48,865 nt of DNA from a candidate division KSB1 bacterium (lineage in GTDB: Bacteria; Zhuqueibacterota; Zhuqueibacteria; Thermofontimicrobiales; Thermofontimicrobiaceae). The notes beneath the pieces are model-generated. The model did not search any database. It was not told the DNA's origin and was given only the letters and a program-made list of their open reading frames with translations. Shown piece by piece: positions 35,996 to 44,945 of the stretch; position 1 is the stretch's first letter; each line of letters opens with the position of its first letter. The stretch is from the NCBI GenBank assembly GCA_034506395.1, contig JAPDPQ010000036.1:1-48865 (forward strand), read 5' to 3'. Both the position numbers and the translations under genes were made by a program.

Positions 35996-38900
35996 TTATT
36001 CTACTAATATCATTTTCTTTTTGAAAATTTTGCCATCAGACAAGAGTTGATAGAAATAAATGCCTGAGGCAACAGCGTTCCCCATCTCATCACGGCCATC
36101 CCAAATGATATGATAAGCCCCACCAGTTTGATTTGCTTCATCCACTAATTTTCTGATCGTTTTTCCTGTCAAATCGTAGATCACCAACCGCACTTGATGC
36201 TGGCCAGCTGGCAATTCGTAACGAATTTGGGTCGTCGAGTTAAAGGGATTGGGATAATTTTGCGCCAAAGCCACCTGTTTCGGCAGCAAATTGATCATGA
36301 TGATTTGGGAAAAAGTGATTGACCCATCCAGGTCCTGTTGCCTCAGGCGATAGCACCAATTCTGCGAACCAGGATGGCGATCGATAAAAACATACTGCTG
36401 AGGTTTGGCGGTGGTTCCCTTCCCGGGCACAAACCCGATTGTCTGCCATTCCGATGCCATTTCACTTTTCCGCTCGATAAAAAAGCCGAAGTTATGGCGT
36501 TCCGAAGCCGTTGTCCAGATGAGATGGACATCCCGATCCACTATCGTGGCAGAAAAAGAACTCAATTCGACTGGAACAACACCGAATACACGCACCATTC
36601 CATCGCGCATTTCTGCCAAGTAATACCCTGAATTAAATGACATTTGACTAAGATCCACTAGGGTTGTGGAACTATCTGCTCCAATGACATTAAAATTGAG
36701 CCATAGCAATACTCCCTCGCGATCAATAGGTTGCGTACCAACAGCACTGAAATTTAAAACGCCAGAGGAATAATTCGTTGTCGGCATCTCCCAACCAAAA
36801 GCAACGGTCGCAGTCGTATCCACCCCTTGATATTCTAAAACATTTGGATCAAATCTCACTTCTCCAGCGTAGTCGCGCAATTGGTATCCCCCGATCTTTG
36901 CAATATAAATTGGCAGGATCAATTGGCTGAGGGAAGGGGCGGTAGTATCAGGAATGGACACTTGAACCTCGATGGATTGAGGGCTGATAACCAGCAATTT
37001 GCCATTTGTCGTCTTCGATTTTGGTACACCTTGATTGAAAACCACACTGATAAAAGTCAGATTGGTGGACTGATTGGCTTGACCAATAATCTGAAATTTG
37101 ATCCAGAGCAGGCGACCGCTCCCGCTTAAGGGCAAGCCGCTCATTTTTATCCTTAATGCTCCACCAACATCGACAAAGTTGGTAATGCTCCATCCTGCTG
37201 CAATCGTTCGATCTGTCACCCCTTCGATAGCTTTGAGGATATTTTTATTATACTGCAGCTCCATTGAGCAACTGGTAATGGCTAAGTCAGTGACATCACT
37301 GATGTAAATTGGGATCAAAATCTGGCTATTGACCAAACCAGTGGTATCTGGCAGGCTGACCGAAACTTCTGGAATTGGGAGCACCCGAAGCGAACCATGA
37401 TCTGCCAAAGCAATGGGATTCCATTGATTGAATCGGGCGCGAATCCATTGCAGCGGTGATTGCTGGCCCTCCGAGCCGATCACATTGAAATTCAAATAAA
37501 CAAGTACGCCGCTATCCTGGAGAGCTTGTGTCCCCTGCAGTGTTACAAAGAGGGTATCATTCGCAATTTTTACAGCAGAAGAATCCCAGCCCTGGGTCAG
37601 CGTATTAAGCTGACTGATCCCTTTGGCCTGCAAAATTTGGGGATCGAAACGAACAACCAGTTGTGTGGATAGGATATTTAAACCGTTCGTATTTCCAATC
37701 GTAATCGGAATAGCTATCGGATACTGGCTGGCTCCAGTCGTATCGGGAAGTGAGACAGCGATTTGTGCTGGAGCGATATAATTATGCAAGAAAACATCTT
37801 TTGTTAGGGGATTCTTTGCTTGATTTGCCAGAATAGGGCCCAGAGTTGAGTCCTGCAAGCCAGGCAGAAAATAATTGAGATACGGCAGGCTGATGCTACC
37901 TTTTAATTTCTCCCCCTTGAACAAAATGCCCACATCTCCATAGGAAACTTTATCACCAGTATCATTTGTCCCATCTGCCGTACTGCCAGTGAGGCTCTCA
38001 TGATAATATAATTCGTAACTGGCGTTACTTGGCGGCGTAAATTCGTTGAGCACCACAACCGACCCCATGTTTCCTCGATACATGTACCAATTCATAACCG
38101 GGCTCGGAGCAATCGTTTTATTTGGTGGAGAAGGCTCAGCAATTCCGTCAATCACCAAATTTTGGTTGTAAGGATTATTGAACAACATGCCCCGCGCATT
38201 CGCGCTCAAATCAAACGACTGTCGAATAAGTTTCACACCATAATCGCTATCCAATTTTTTATCTGCACCTAACGCAACGATATAATAGGGATAGTAGCGA
38301 TATTGAAAGGTACCTACGTTTATATCGAGTCCAGCGAACGAGCTTTTATAACTGATATCGCGCAAGATGCGAATTGGCCCGCGTTTATAATTTAATTGAG
38401 TGACAGTTAAATTCTCTTCTGTCATGTTATAGCTGAGGAACGATAGGTATTTGCCATTCACTCGCGCTTTCTGTCGATCCAGAATATCTGGCCCATAGGC
38501 ACCAGTCGAATCAGCGATTCGCCAAACATCTGGAATGCCAAGCGAGTTATGGCCTTCGAGGTAGGCTTTGGCTTTAATGGTATCTGCAACCCCGGTCGTC
38601 GGCGCGATATATTTGATGTAATAAATCGGCAGATTTGGGTCATGTGCCAACGTGCTGGAGCGATAGACATAAACATATTTTTTTGTAGCGGGGTCATCTG
38701 GATTATTGATCTCAAACTCGTAGCGAATATATTGCCGCGAGTCTTCATCATCAATCCAACTGGTGGCTGGGGCTCTATCTCCCGCTTCTCCCGCCAGAAA
38801 CAGAAATTCATCCACAGTATCGACCAATGCATTATAGTTGGTCCCAAAATAGCCAGCATTCCCATCCAGCTCATCAATTTGGACGGTGAGCTCGCGCCAT

Positions 38901-39088
38901 GAATTATCCAATTCGTGATAAGAGAAAACGAAAATATGGCTGATCGGCGCTGGGATGAACCTGGGGATCGAGTTGCCCGTGAACAGCATCACCTCATGTT
39001 TGCGGGACTCACTCCAATCGCCCCCAAAAACTTTTTGGCTGAGCCAACCGATCAGCAGAACAATTAATAAGCAGCTTCTTTTCTTCAT
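35996..39088 (-). CDS. Large secreted protein with three cohesin-like modules and sorting domain
   Basis: A 1030-residue exported protein. The signal peptide ends near KVFGG (about 23). Residues 24-440 are a domain shared with the neighbouring 634-residue protein: QIDELDGN, SWIDDEDSRQYIRYE, PDILDRQKARVNG, LIRQSFDL, GMLFNNPYN. Three modules of about 130 residues start near 443, 573 and 708, each opening with V(S/A)(L/I)PDTT and containing V(R/E)(F/L)(D/N)P..L, FNVIG or FQIIG and F.S/FNxG-like edges; they resemble cohesin (dockerin-binding) domains. An FN3-like domain (VPVELSSFSATI) follows near 840. The final 90 residues are a sorting domain (LAQNYPNPFNSTTQIRY, WDGRDEMG, GIYFYQL, KKMILVE). Its role may be surface scaffolding, inferred from the modules. 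Confidence 0.8.
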   Translation of the reverse strand: MKKRSCLLIVLLIGWLSQKVFGGDWSESRKHEVMLFTGNSIPRFIPAPISHIFVFSYHELDNSWRELTVQIDELDGNAGYFGTNYNALVDTVDEFLFLAGEAGDRAPATSWIDDEDSRQYIRYEFEINNPDDPATKKYVYVYRSSTLAHDPNLPIYYIKYIAPTTGVADTIKAKAYLEGHNSLGIPDVWRIADSTGAYGPDILDRQKARVNGKYLSFLSYNMTEENLTVTQLNYKRGPIRILRDISYKSSFAGLDINVGTFQYRYYPYYIVALGADKKLDSDYGVKLIRQSFDLSANARGMLFNNPYNQNLVIDGIAEPSPPNKTIAPSPVMNWYMYRGNMGSVVVLNEFTPPSNASYELYYHESLTGSTADGTNDTGDKVSYGDVGILFKGEKLKGSISLPYLNYFLPGLQDSTLGPILANQAKNPLTKDVFLHNYIAPAQIAVSLPDTTGASQYPIAIPITIGNTNGLNILSTQLVVRFDPQILQAKGISQLNTLTQGWDSSAVKIANDTLFVTLQGTQALQDSGVLVYLNFNVIGSEGQQSPLQWIRARFNQWNPIALADHGSLRVLPIPEVSVSLPDTTGLVNSQILIPIYISDVTDLAITSCSMELQYNKNILKAIEGVTDRTIAAGWSITNFVDVGGALRIKMSGLPLSGSGRLLWIKFQIIGQANQSTNLTFISVVFNQGVPKSKTTNGKLLVISPQSIEVQVSIPDTTAPSLSQLILPIYIAKIGGYQLRDYAGEVRFDPNVLEYQGVDTTATVAFGWEMPTTNYSSGVLNFSAVGTQPIDREGVLLWLNFNVIGADSSTTLVDLSQMSFNSGYYLAEMRDGMVRVFGVVPVELSSFSATIVDRDVHLIWTTASERHNFGFFIERKSEMASEWQTIGFVPGKGTTAKPQQYVFIDRHPGSQNWCYRLRQQDLDGSITFSQIIMINLLPKQVALAQNYPNPFNSTTQIRYELPAGQHQVRLVIYDLTGKTIRKLVDEANQTGGAYHIIWDGRDEMGNAVASGIYFYQLLSDGKIFKKKMILVE

Positions 39089-39374
39089 AGCCAGTTTTAC
39101 TCGAAAAGATTAGAGGATTTTTCTCCCAGGCAAACCTGGTCGCCTTTGCAAAGTAGGGCAAAATTATTGTCTCAAAATTCTGATAACCATTGTCGCGGGG
39201 CTTAATTTCATGGCCATCGAAAGGCCATTAGTATTCTTATCGTCGAACTAACTCAAATAATGCACTAAACAATCAATGAACCGGATCATTTCAATCGATC
39301 AATTCAGCGGTTTGATCCATCCGATTCATCAAGAAAGCTATTTCTATGGCCAACCAATCCATGTCCTCATTGAG

Positions 39375-41279
39375 CTATTTGATCAGCAGCATTTTATGGG
39401 TTTGGATAAAATTATCTGCTTTGAGGCGATAGAAATAGGTCCCTGGGGCGACCATCCTACCATTATCATCAGTGCCATCCCAACGAACAGCATAATACCC
39501 AGGCTTTTGTTCCTCATGAATCAGGGTTTTCACCTCATGGCCCAAGAGATCAAAGATTTTGAGCTCCACCATTACAGCGGATTGATCCACCACTGGGATT
39601 TCATAGCGGATGGTGGTCTCTGGATTAAACGGATTGGGATAATTTTGATGAAGTGCAAAAGTTTTCGGAGCACCAAGATCTATTCGGACTTCATGAGAGT
39701 ACTCGAACTTGCCGTCAAAGTCGATTTGTTTGAGCCGATAATAGTACGTTCCTACCGTTCCAGGGCGATCCTCATAGAAATATAATTGCGGCGTGGTGGT
39801 CGTTCCATGTCCATGCACCACGGCAATAGCTTTCCAGAGCGTATCTATAACAGTTTTCCGCTGGACTTCAAAACCGTAATTATTCGATTCGGTCTGGGTC
39901 TGCCATTCTAAGCGGATCATTCCATGGGTCTCCAACGCTCGGAAATAAACCAGCTCAACAGGAACATACTGGTTAGCCTGAAATTGGAGTTTGAATGGAC
40001 TGGCAAAATTGTTAGCCAATGCACTCCCCAGGCTAATGGGTTGATTCGGCCCCAAAAAATAGATGCGATAACCGACGCTGATATTTCCAGAGATATCTTT
40101 ACCTTCTATCTTGATCCCGGTATCACCCCAGGACATCTGATCCCCAGTATCGTCGCTATTGGTCTTCTTTTCATCATAGTAATACAGCGTCCGTTTATTG
40201 CCGATCGGTTCAATTCGGAAGACCAAACTGTAAGTTCCCTGATTTCCAGTCACCATCCACCAATTCACTGCCGGGGCATCGTCAATCTTGTTATTGATGT
40301 TCTCAGTACCGCCGCTCCCATCGATGATTTTCCCTGCAAGATTATAGGGATTATAAAATTTCATCCCATTGGCATTCGGATTGAGATCAAATGATTGCCG
40401 GATCATATCGACATGATCACTCGGTTTGATCGATCCCGATATTCCGCCCGATTCGATGCTAAATGGGTAGTACAGAAAAGGAAAATTCAGATCTTTTGGT
40501 GAGATAAGGCCAGGGAACAGATCGATATGCCAGAAAACCTCTCGAATCACCCGCACTGGCCCGAGCTTGATTCTGACTGTATCGAACGATGTTTCACTGA
40601 TGGTTTCATCGACGTAGATAAGAATCCCATAATTTAGCGTAATCCGAATTTTCTGCCGATCCAAGATATCGACTCCTGTGCCATGGAGCATTTTCCAATC
40701 GGTCGGAATGCCACCTTGGGTATGATTTTCTACATAACTTTTTGCGAGGACGCTATCGGCTCCGGGTTGGCTCGAAGTAGCAGGGCGGTACATCATGTAA
40801 GAAACGGAAGAAAGAGGAAGCCTATTTGGGGACCGAAACACATAGACATAACCAGTCTGTTTTGTCACGGTGTCCACGATTGCTATTTCGAGCCTCTCAT
40901 ATTGTTTAGAGTCAGCGTCATCGATCCAATAGCTGGCATCTGGGGCTTGCTCGCCAACATCCTTAGCCATGAAAACGAGCTCGTCATTTCCGTCAAAAAC
41001 ACCATTTGGATTGGGTAGCCAGTAATTGGTTGTATTATCCTTCTCATCAATCTGAAAAGGAATCGGACACCAATCGCGTTCTCTGTTATCAAATCTATAG
41101 ACATAAACCTCATTGACTGGAACACCTGTCAAACCAAGGATAAGATTGCCTGAAACCACCACAGGGTCCAAATCCCGAGCATTATTCCAATAGCCAGCAA
41201 TCTGTGCCGCGCTGGAAATAACCATCATAATCAGCCACGCGCCCCAGATGATCATAAACATTAAGACTTTTTTCGCCAT
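39375..41279 (-). CDS. Secreted paralogue with the same N-terminal domain and sorting domain
   Basis: The product (634 residues from ATG 41279, set by GGGAG upstream) begins MAKKVLMFMIIWGAW with a signal peptide ending near ISSAAQ. Its N-terminal ~400 residues parallel those of the 1030-residue neighbour: PFQIDEKDN, SYWIDDADSKQYERLEIA, GVDILDRQKIRI, MIRQSFDLNPNANGMKFYNPYN, NWWMVTGNQG. It lacks the cohesin-like modules and goes straight to the FN3-like segment (VPVELVYFRALETHGMIRLEW) and a sorting domain (LHQNYPNPFNPETTIRY, WDGTDDNG, GTYFYRLKAD, HKMLLIK). The pair probably arose by duplication, with gain or loss of the modules. Function is unknown. The 286-bp spacer to the next gene holds only a small ATGGCC/GGCCAT hairpin (39210-39228). 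Confidence 0.8.
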   Translation of the reverse strand: MAKKVLMFMIIWGAWLIMMVISSAAQIAGYWNNARDLDPVVVSGNLILGLTGVPVNEVYVYRFDNRERDWCPIPFQIDEKDNTTNYWLPNPNGVFDGNDELVFMAKDVGEQAPDASYWIDDADSKQYERLEIAIVDTVTKQTGYVYVFRSPNRLPLSSVSYMMYRPATSSQPGADSVLAKSYVENHTQGGIPTDWKMLHGTGVDILDRQKIRITLNYGILIYVDETISETSFDTVRIKLGPVRVIREVFWHIDLFPGLISPKDLNFPFLYYPFSIESGGISGSIKPSDHVDMIRQSFDLNPNANGMKFYNPYNLAGKIIDGSGGTENINNKIDDAPAVNWWMVTGNQGTYSLVFRIEPIGNKRTLYYYDEKKTNSDDTGDQMSWGDTGIKIEGKDISGNISVGYRIYFLGPNQPISLGSALANNFASPFKLQFQANQYVPVELVYFRALETHGMIRLEWQTQTESNNYGFEVQRKTVIDTLWKAIAVVHGHGTTTTPQLYFYEDRPGTVGTYYYRLKQIDFDGKFEYSHEVRIDLGAPKTFALHQNYPNPFNPETTIRYEIPVVDQSAVMVELKIFDLLGHEVKTLIHEEQKPGYYAVRWDGTDDNGRMVAPGTYFYRLKADNFIQTHKMLLIK

Positions 41280-41598
41280 AGCGCATCTCCCAAAGCTGCA
41301 AGTTGGAAACTGAAAACTAAGTCCCCCCATTTTATGAAGCTATAAAAGCGAGTCTACTTTTCCAAAAGCGCAATTAAAATTAAACCATTTTTGTTAAAAT
41401 AGCAACATAATTTTTCCGTCCTGATATTTTTTTATTGTCATACTTTCATCGACCAAGTTGCTCCCCAGAGGAACCTGCATGAAATCATAATTGCTAAATA
41501 TTTTGCCTCGGACTATGGAAATACTGACCAGCATGAAGCGCGCTCACATTGATTTGTTTGTTATGAAGCACCAGCATGGATATCAAATTGGCCTGTTC

Positions 41599-41617
41599 TT
41601 TTACACTTGTTTTACAC
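41599..41617 (+). promoter_or_regulatory. Direct repeat upstream of the MerR-type gene promoter
   Basis: TTTTACAC occurs at 41599-41606 and again at 41610-41617, so the repeat distance is 11 bp (about one helical turn). It ends 7 bp before the -35 box. Tandem 11-bp spaced sites are known for some MerR-family regulators such as CarH. It is a candidate operator for the gene's own product, by inference. Confidence 0.45.
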
Positions 41618-41624
41618 AAAAAGC

Positions 41625-41653
41625 TTGACTTTAATCAAAATTATACGTATACT
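41625..41653 (+). promoter_or_regulatory. Promoter of the MerR-type regulator and radical SAM gene
   Basis: TTGACT (41625-41630), a 17-bp spacer and TATACT (41648-41653). A 10-bp palindrome TATACGTATA (41642-41651) overlaps the -10 box, where an autoregulator could bind. The position rules out translation from the upstream ATG at 41607 and supports ATG 41697. The rest of the 41280-41624 spacer shows no gene. Confidence 0.72.
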
Positions 41654-41696
41654 GATACTGTCGAAAAATATAAACTATCAGCATACTGGCAAATTT

Positions 41697-42422
41697 ATGA
41701 ACAAGGAAATTCTGACCACAAAAGAGATTCTTGAGCAACTGAAACTTGATTCTGAAGTCTTTCAGGAAATTTTGAAACGCAAAATGATCAAGCCGATCGG
41801 AACCGTGGATGAAAACGTCCCAGTCTTCGAAAAACGGGTGGTTCAACAGCTCACAGAGATCATGCAATTTCAGTCGATGGGATACAGTATTGAGGATATT
41901 GAGAAGATTCTCAAAAAGGTCGGTCTGCCATCAACCAAACAGGCTGAGGAAAAGAGTCATCCATCGATGCGCCTGCTCACAGTGGGTGAATTGGCGACGC
42001 GCGTAAATGTCAATCCGCGCACGATCAAATACTGGGAAGAACGGGGGATCATTGAACCAGATACACGGTCAGAGGGTGGGTTTCGACTTTATGCAGAACA
42101 TTGGGTTTATCTCTGCAATTTGATCAGCGATTTGCAATTGTTCGGCTACACTCTTGAAGAAATTAAGGAGATATCAGACCTGTTCCGCGATTTTCTAGCG
42201 ATCCAGAAGTCCATCCATGCATTTCCACCAGACGAGACACGCACCAAATTGCAAACCATGCGAGAGCGCATCCAATCCTTTTTCGATAAAATGAACCAAT
42301 TCAAGGAGGGTATTCACCGCTGGGAGGAACTTCTAAAAAAGAAAGAAAAAGAGATCAAACAATTTGAAAACCGATTGAATCAATTGCAAGCGACCAAAGC
42401 TGCGAAGGAGAAAAAAACATGA
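41697..42422 (+). CDS. MerR-family regulator with two tandem HTH-like halves
   Basis: A 241-residue DNA-binding protein. Residues 93-160 are a canonical MerR winged helix: LLTVGELATRVNVNPRTIKYWEERGIIEP, then GGFRLYAEHWV and FGYTLEEIKEI. Residues 5-73 look like a second, diverged copy (ILTTKEILEQLKLDSEVFQEILKRKMIKP, then VFEKRVVQQL and MGYSIEDIEKIL). Residues 180-235 form a charged coiled coil for dimerisation. No metal-binding cysteines or ligand domain are seen. The start follows from the promoter at 41625-41653. The stop overlaps the start of the radical SAM gene by four bases, so the two are co-translated and functionally linked. Confidence 0.82.
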   Translation: MNKEILTTKEILEQLKLDSEVFQEILKRKMIKPIGTVDENVPVFEKRVVQQLTEIMQFQSMGYSIEDIEKILKKVGLPSTKQAEEKSHPSMRLLTVGELATRVNVNPRTIKYWEERGIIEPDTRSEGGFRLYAEHWVYLCNLISDLQLFGYTLEEIKEISDLFRDFLAIQKSIHAFPPDETRTKLQTMRERIQSFFDKMNQFKEGIHRWEELLKKKEKEIKQFENRLNQLQATKAAKEKKT

Positions 42423-43969
42423 ATTCTACCACCCGTCCCAGGATCATTTTTATTGAACCGAAATCCCCCAATTTACACATTTATTCGAAATTCGTCATTC
42501 CCCGCCTCGGAATTTTGATTCTGGGTACGATTATGAAAAAAATGGATTGGGATGTCCAGGTAATTCTGGAGGAGAACCAGGAATTGGATTTCGATCATAT
42601 CAGCTCAGCAGACATGATCGGTATTTCGACCATCACATCCACCGCGCCGCGGGCTTACGTTATCGCTGATCAGGTGCGGGGGATGGGCATCCCAGTTATC
42701 ATGGGGGGACCCCACGTCAGTTACCTGCCAGATGAAGCCTTACAACACGCCGATTTTGTCATTCGGGGCGAAGCCGAACAAGCCTTGCCGCTGTTCCTCC
42801 AACAATGGCTGACAACAAGGGATTACAGCTCCGTTCCGAATTTATCGTTTCGACAAGATGGAAAGAATTTTCATAATCCGATGGGTCAGCCCATTCAAAA
42901 TTTGGACGCCATTCCTTATCCTGATTTATCCCTCATCCAAGGGGGCATCAAGCGGACCTTTGGGTATCGGATCATCCCCATCCAAACCTCGCGCGGCTGC
43001 CCGTTCGATTGCGAGTTCTGCTCGGTCACAGGCATGTTTGGGAGGAAATTGCGCTATCGCTCCACTGAGAATATCATCAATGAGCTGCGCCAATATGATG
43101 ACAAGAAGAACGCGGTATTTTTTTATGATGATAATTTTACCGCGAACCGCCAGCGCGCCAAAGAGCTGCTCCGCGCAATGATCGCTGAGAAATTCAAATT
43201 TAGTTGGTCCACTCAGGTGCGGGCCGATGTGGCTAAGGACCTGGAACTGGTTCAACTCATGCGTCAGGCAGGTTGCGAAACCGTCTATATCGGTTTCGAA
43301 TCGGTCGATCCAGAAAGCCTCAAAGCGATGAAAAAAAATCAAACCGTCGACGAGATCAAAACCGCCATCAAAGTGCTCACAAAAAATAACATCCAGATCC
43401 ATGGCATGTTTGTGTTCGGTTTCGACACCGATACTCCTGCCACGATTCAGGAAACGATCCGTTTCGCCAACCGCAGTGCTATCGGGACAGTCCAATTTCT
43501 AATTCTAACCCCATTGCCTGGCTCAGAGACGTTTCGAAAATTGAAAGAAGAGGGACGTATCAAATTTTTCGATTGGACGTTGTACGATGCGCATCACGCG
43601 GTGTTCGATGCCAAGCATTTGAGCATCGGCGAACTGCAACGCGCTCAGATCAAAGGCCATCAATCCTTTTATTCATGGACACAGCTATTGAAGCGCGCCA
43701 TTCGATTCCGTTGGTATCAAGTTTTGGTCGGCCTCTACGCTCGAAAACTGAACCGCATCTGGAAAAAGAAAAACCGGTTATGGCTCAAAGTATTAGAACT
43801 GTTGAAACCTAATTTCGATTTCCAAATCTCTATCGACTTCAAGCAGGTGATCCGCTTGCCGATGAAATTCTACAATAAAAATATTGAGAAAATGAAAAGC
43901 GAAAGCCGTCACAGCGACCATTCTTTGGTTGGCTTGAATGAACCTGGTCGCATGGTGGTATCAAGATAG
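42419..43969 (+). CDS. Radical SAM protein with B12-binding-like N-terminal domain
   Basis: The 516-residue protein has a Rossmann-like B12-binding domain at about 10-130 (PRLGILILGTIMKK, IGISTITSTAPRAYVIAD, VIMGGPHVSYLPDEAL, FVIRGEAE). I do not see the DxHxxG cobalamin motif, so cofactor binding is uncertain. The radical SAM core has the 4Fe-4S motif CPFDCEFC (Cys194, 198, 201), preceded by IQTSRG, with later FFYDDNFTANR and VYIGFESVDPESLKAM. The C-terminal region resembles the DUF4070 class found in lipid- and bacteriochlorophyll-type methylases and cyclases. Its substrate is unknown; adjacent isoprenoid genes make a lipid or terpenoid target plausible. It ends 10 bp from the convergent SDR gene. 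Confidence 0.86.
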   Translation: MNSTTRPRIIFIEPKSPNLHIYSKFVIPRLGILILGTIMKKMDWDVQVILEENQELDFDHISSADMIGISTITSTAPRAYVIADQVRGMGIPVIMGGPHVSYLPDEALQHADFVIRGEAEQALPLFLQQWLTTRDYSSVPNLSFRQDGKNFHNPMGQPIQNLDAIPYPDLSLIQGGIKRTFGYRIIPIQTSRGCPFDCEFCSVTGMFGRKLRYRSTENIINELRQYDDKKNAVFFYDDNFTANRQRAKELLRAMIAEKFKFSWSTQVRADVAKDLELVQLMRQAGCETVYIGFESVDPESLKAMKKNQTVDEIKTAIKVLTKNNIQIHGMFVFGFDTDTPATIQETIRFANRSAIGTVQFLILTPLPGSETFRKLKEEGRIKFFDWTLYDAHHAVFDAKHLSIGELQRAQIKGHQSFYSWTQLLKRAIRFRWYQVLVGLYARKLNRIWKKKNRLWLKVLELLKPNFDFQISIDFKQVIRLPMKFYNKNIEKMKSESRHSDHSLVGLNEPGRMVVSR

Positions 43970-43979
43970 ATAACTTGCT

Positions 43980-44774
43980 CTATTCAGGATTTTTTTCGTA
44001 GCGTTGGAGGATCACCTTGCGTGCCAGCGAACGATAGATGGGTGTGGGAAGCATTCGGATAAGATGGAAGAGCAATTTCATCCTGAACGGATAAATGTAG
44101 ACCTTTCGTTTGCGTGCCACTGCCCTGATCATCAGTTTGGCAGCTTTCTCTGGGCACATTAACCAGATGCGATGGCCCTGGCCGCGATTGATCTCAGTAT
44201 CTACAAAACCAGGATGGATTATGGTGAATTGAAGCTGAGGGAATTCGGTTGCCAAGCTCTCCATGAAATAATCGAGGCCGATTTTGGTTAATCCGTAGAT
44301 CCCCCGAGTCGGCACTCCCCGCATGGCCACGGCCGAGCCGATGCCGACGATCGTCCCGGAATTTTGCGGCACCATGATCTCAAGGCAGGCGCGGATCGTG
44401 TAAATCGCCCCTTTCAAATTGGTATTGATCACCGATTCTATTTTGTCCCAGTCCCATTTGTGAAAAGAATTATTGACGCCGATGCCACTGTTCACCCAGG
44501 CCACGTCCAATCGCCTTGCTTCGCGATAAAAGTCGTTGATGGCGGAATAAACGGCTTGCCGATCGCGGACATCGCAAGCCCGGATCCAGAACCGGCTGCC
44601 GCTGTTTTTCAATTTTTCGGCCAACTCTTTCATTCTTTCTTCACGGCGGCTTAACAGGCAGAAATGAATTTGGAAAGGAGCCAACGCCTCGACCAGCGCA
44701 TAGCCCAGACCTGAAGAGGCACCAGTAATAAGCACAGATTTATTTTGCCAGTAGGAGATTAATTTTGAAAGCAT
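43980..44774 (-). CDS. Short-chain dehydrogenase/reductase
   Basis: A 264-residue NAD(P)-dependent oxidoreductase of classical SDR type. The cofactor motif TGASSGLG is at 17-24. The usual NAG stretch is VNSGIG (95-99). The catalytic residues are Ser147 (VGIGSAVA), Tyr160 and Lys164 (YGLTK). Arg43-44 after the second strand (LLSRREER) suggests NADP preference. The C-terminal tail (FRMKLLFHLIRMLPTPIYRSL) is hydrophobic and basic, as in membrane-associated lipid-acting SDRs. It lies 171 bp downstream of the isopentenyl phosphate kinase gene on the same strand, possibly in the same operon. The substrate is not determinable. Confidence 0.88.
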   Translation of the reverse strand: MLSKLISYWQNKSVLITGASSGLGYALVEALAPFQIHFCLLSRREERMKELAEKLKNSGSRFWIRACDVRDRQAVYSAINDFYREARRLDVAWVNSGIGVNNSFHKWDWDKIESVINTNLKGAIYTIRACLEIMVPQNSGTIVGIGSAVAMRGVPTRGIYGLTKIGLDYFMESLATEFPQLQFTIIHPGFVDTEINRGQGHRIWLMCPEKAAKLMIRAVARKRKVYIYPFRMKLLFHLIRMLPTPIYRSLARKVILQRYEKNPE

Positions 44775-44945
44775 CTGAATTTCGGCTATTTAACAGTTTC
44801 CCGGCTATGACTGCCAAATGGCAAAAGAATCTCAAATTTCAAAAGCCAATTTAAAAGCAATTGACGACCTTTGCTCTAAATGGTCATCTCTGATCTGAAA
44901 AGAACCGGCATGGAGATATATTTGGAACTTGCTTATTGAGATTTA

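Noticed and set aside
42926..43495. 189-codon open frame on the minus strand
   Set aside because: Opposite the radical SAM core with its CxxxCxxC motif, so the plus strand is the coding one.
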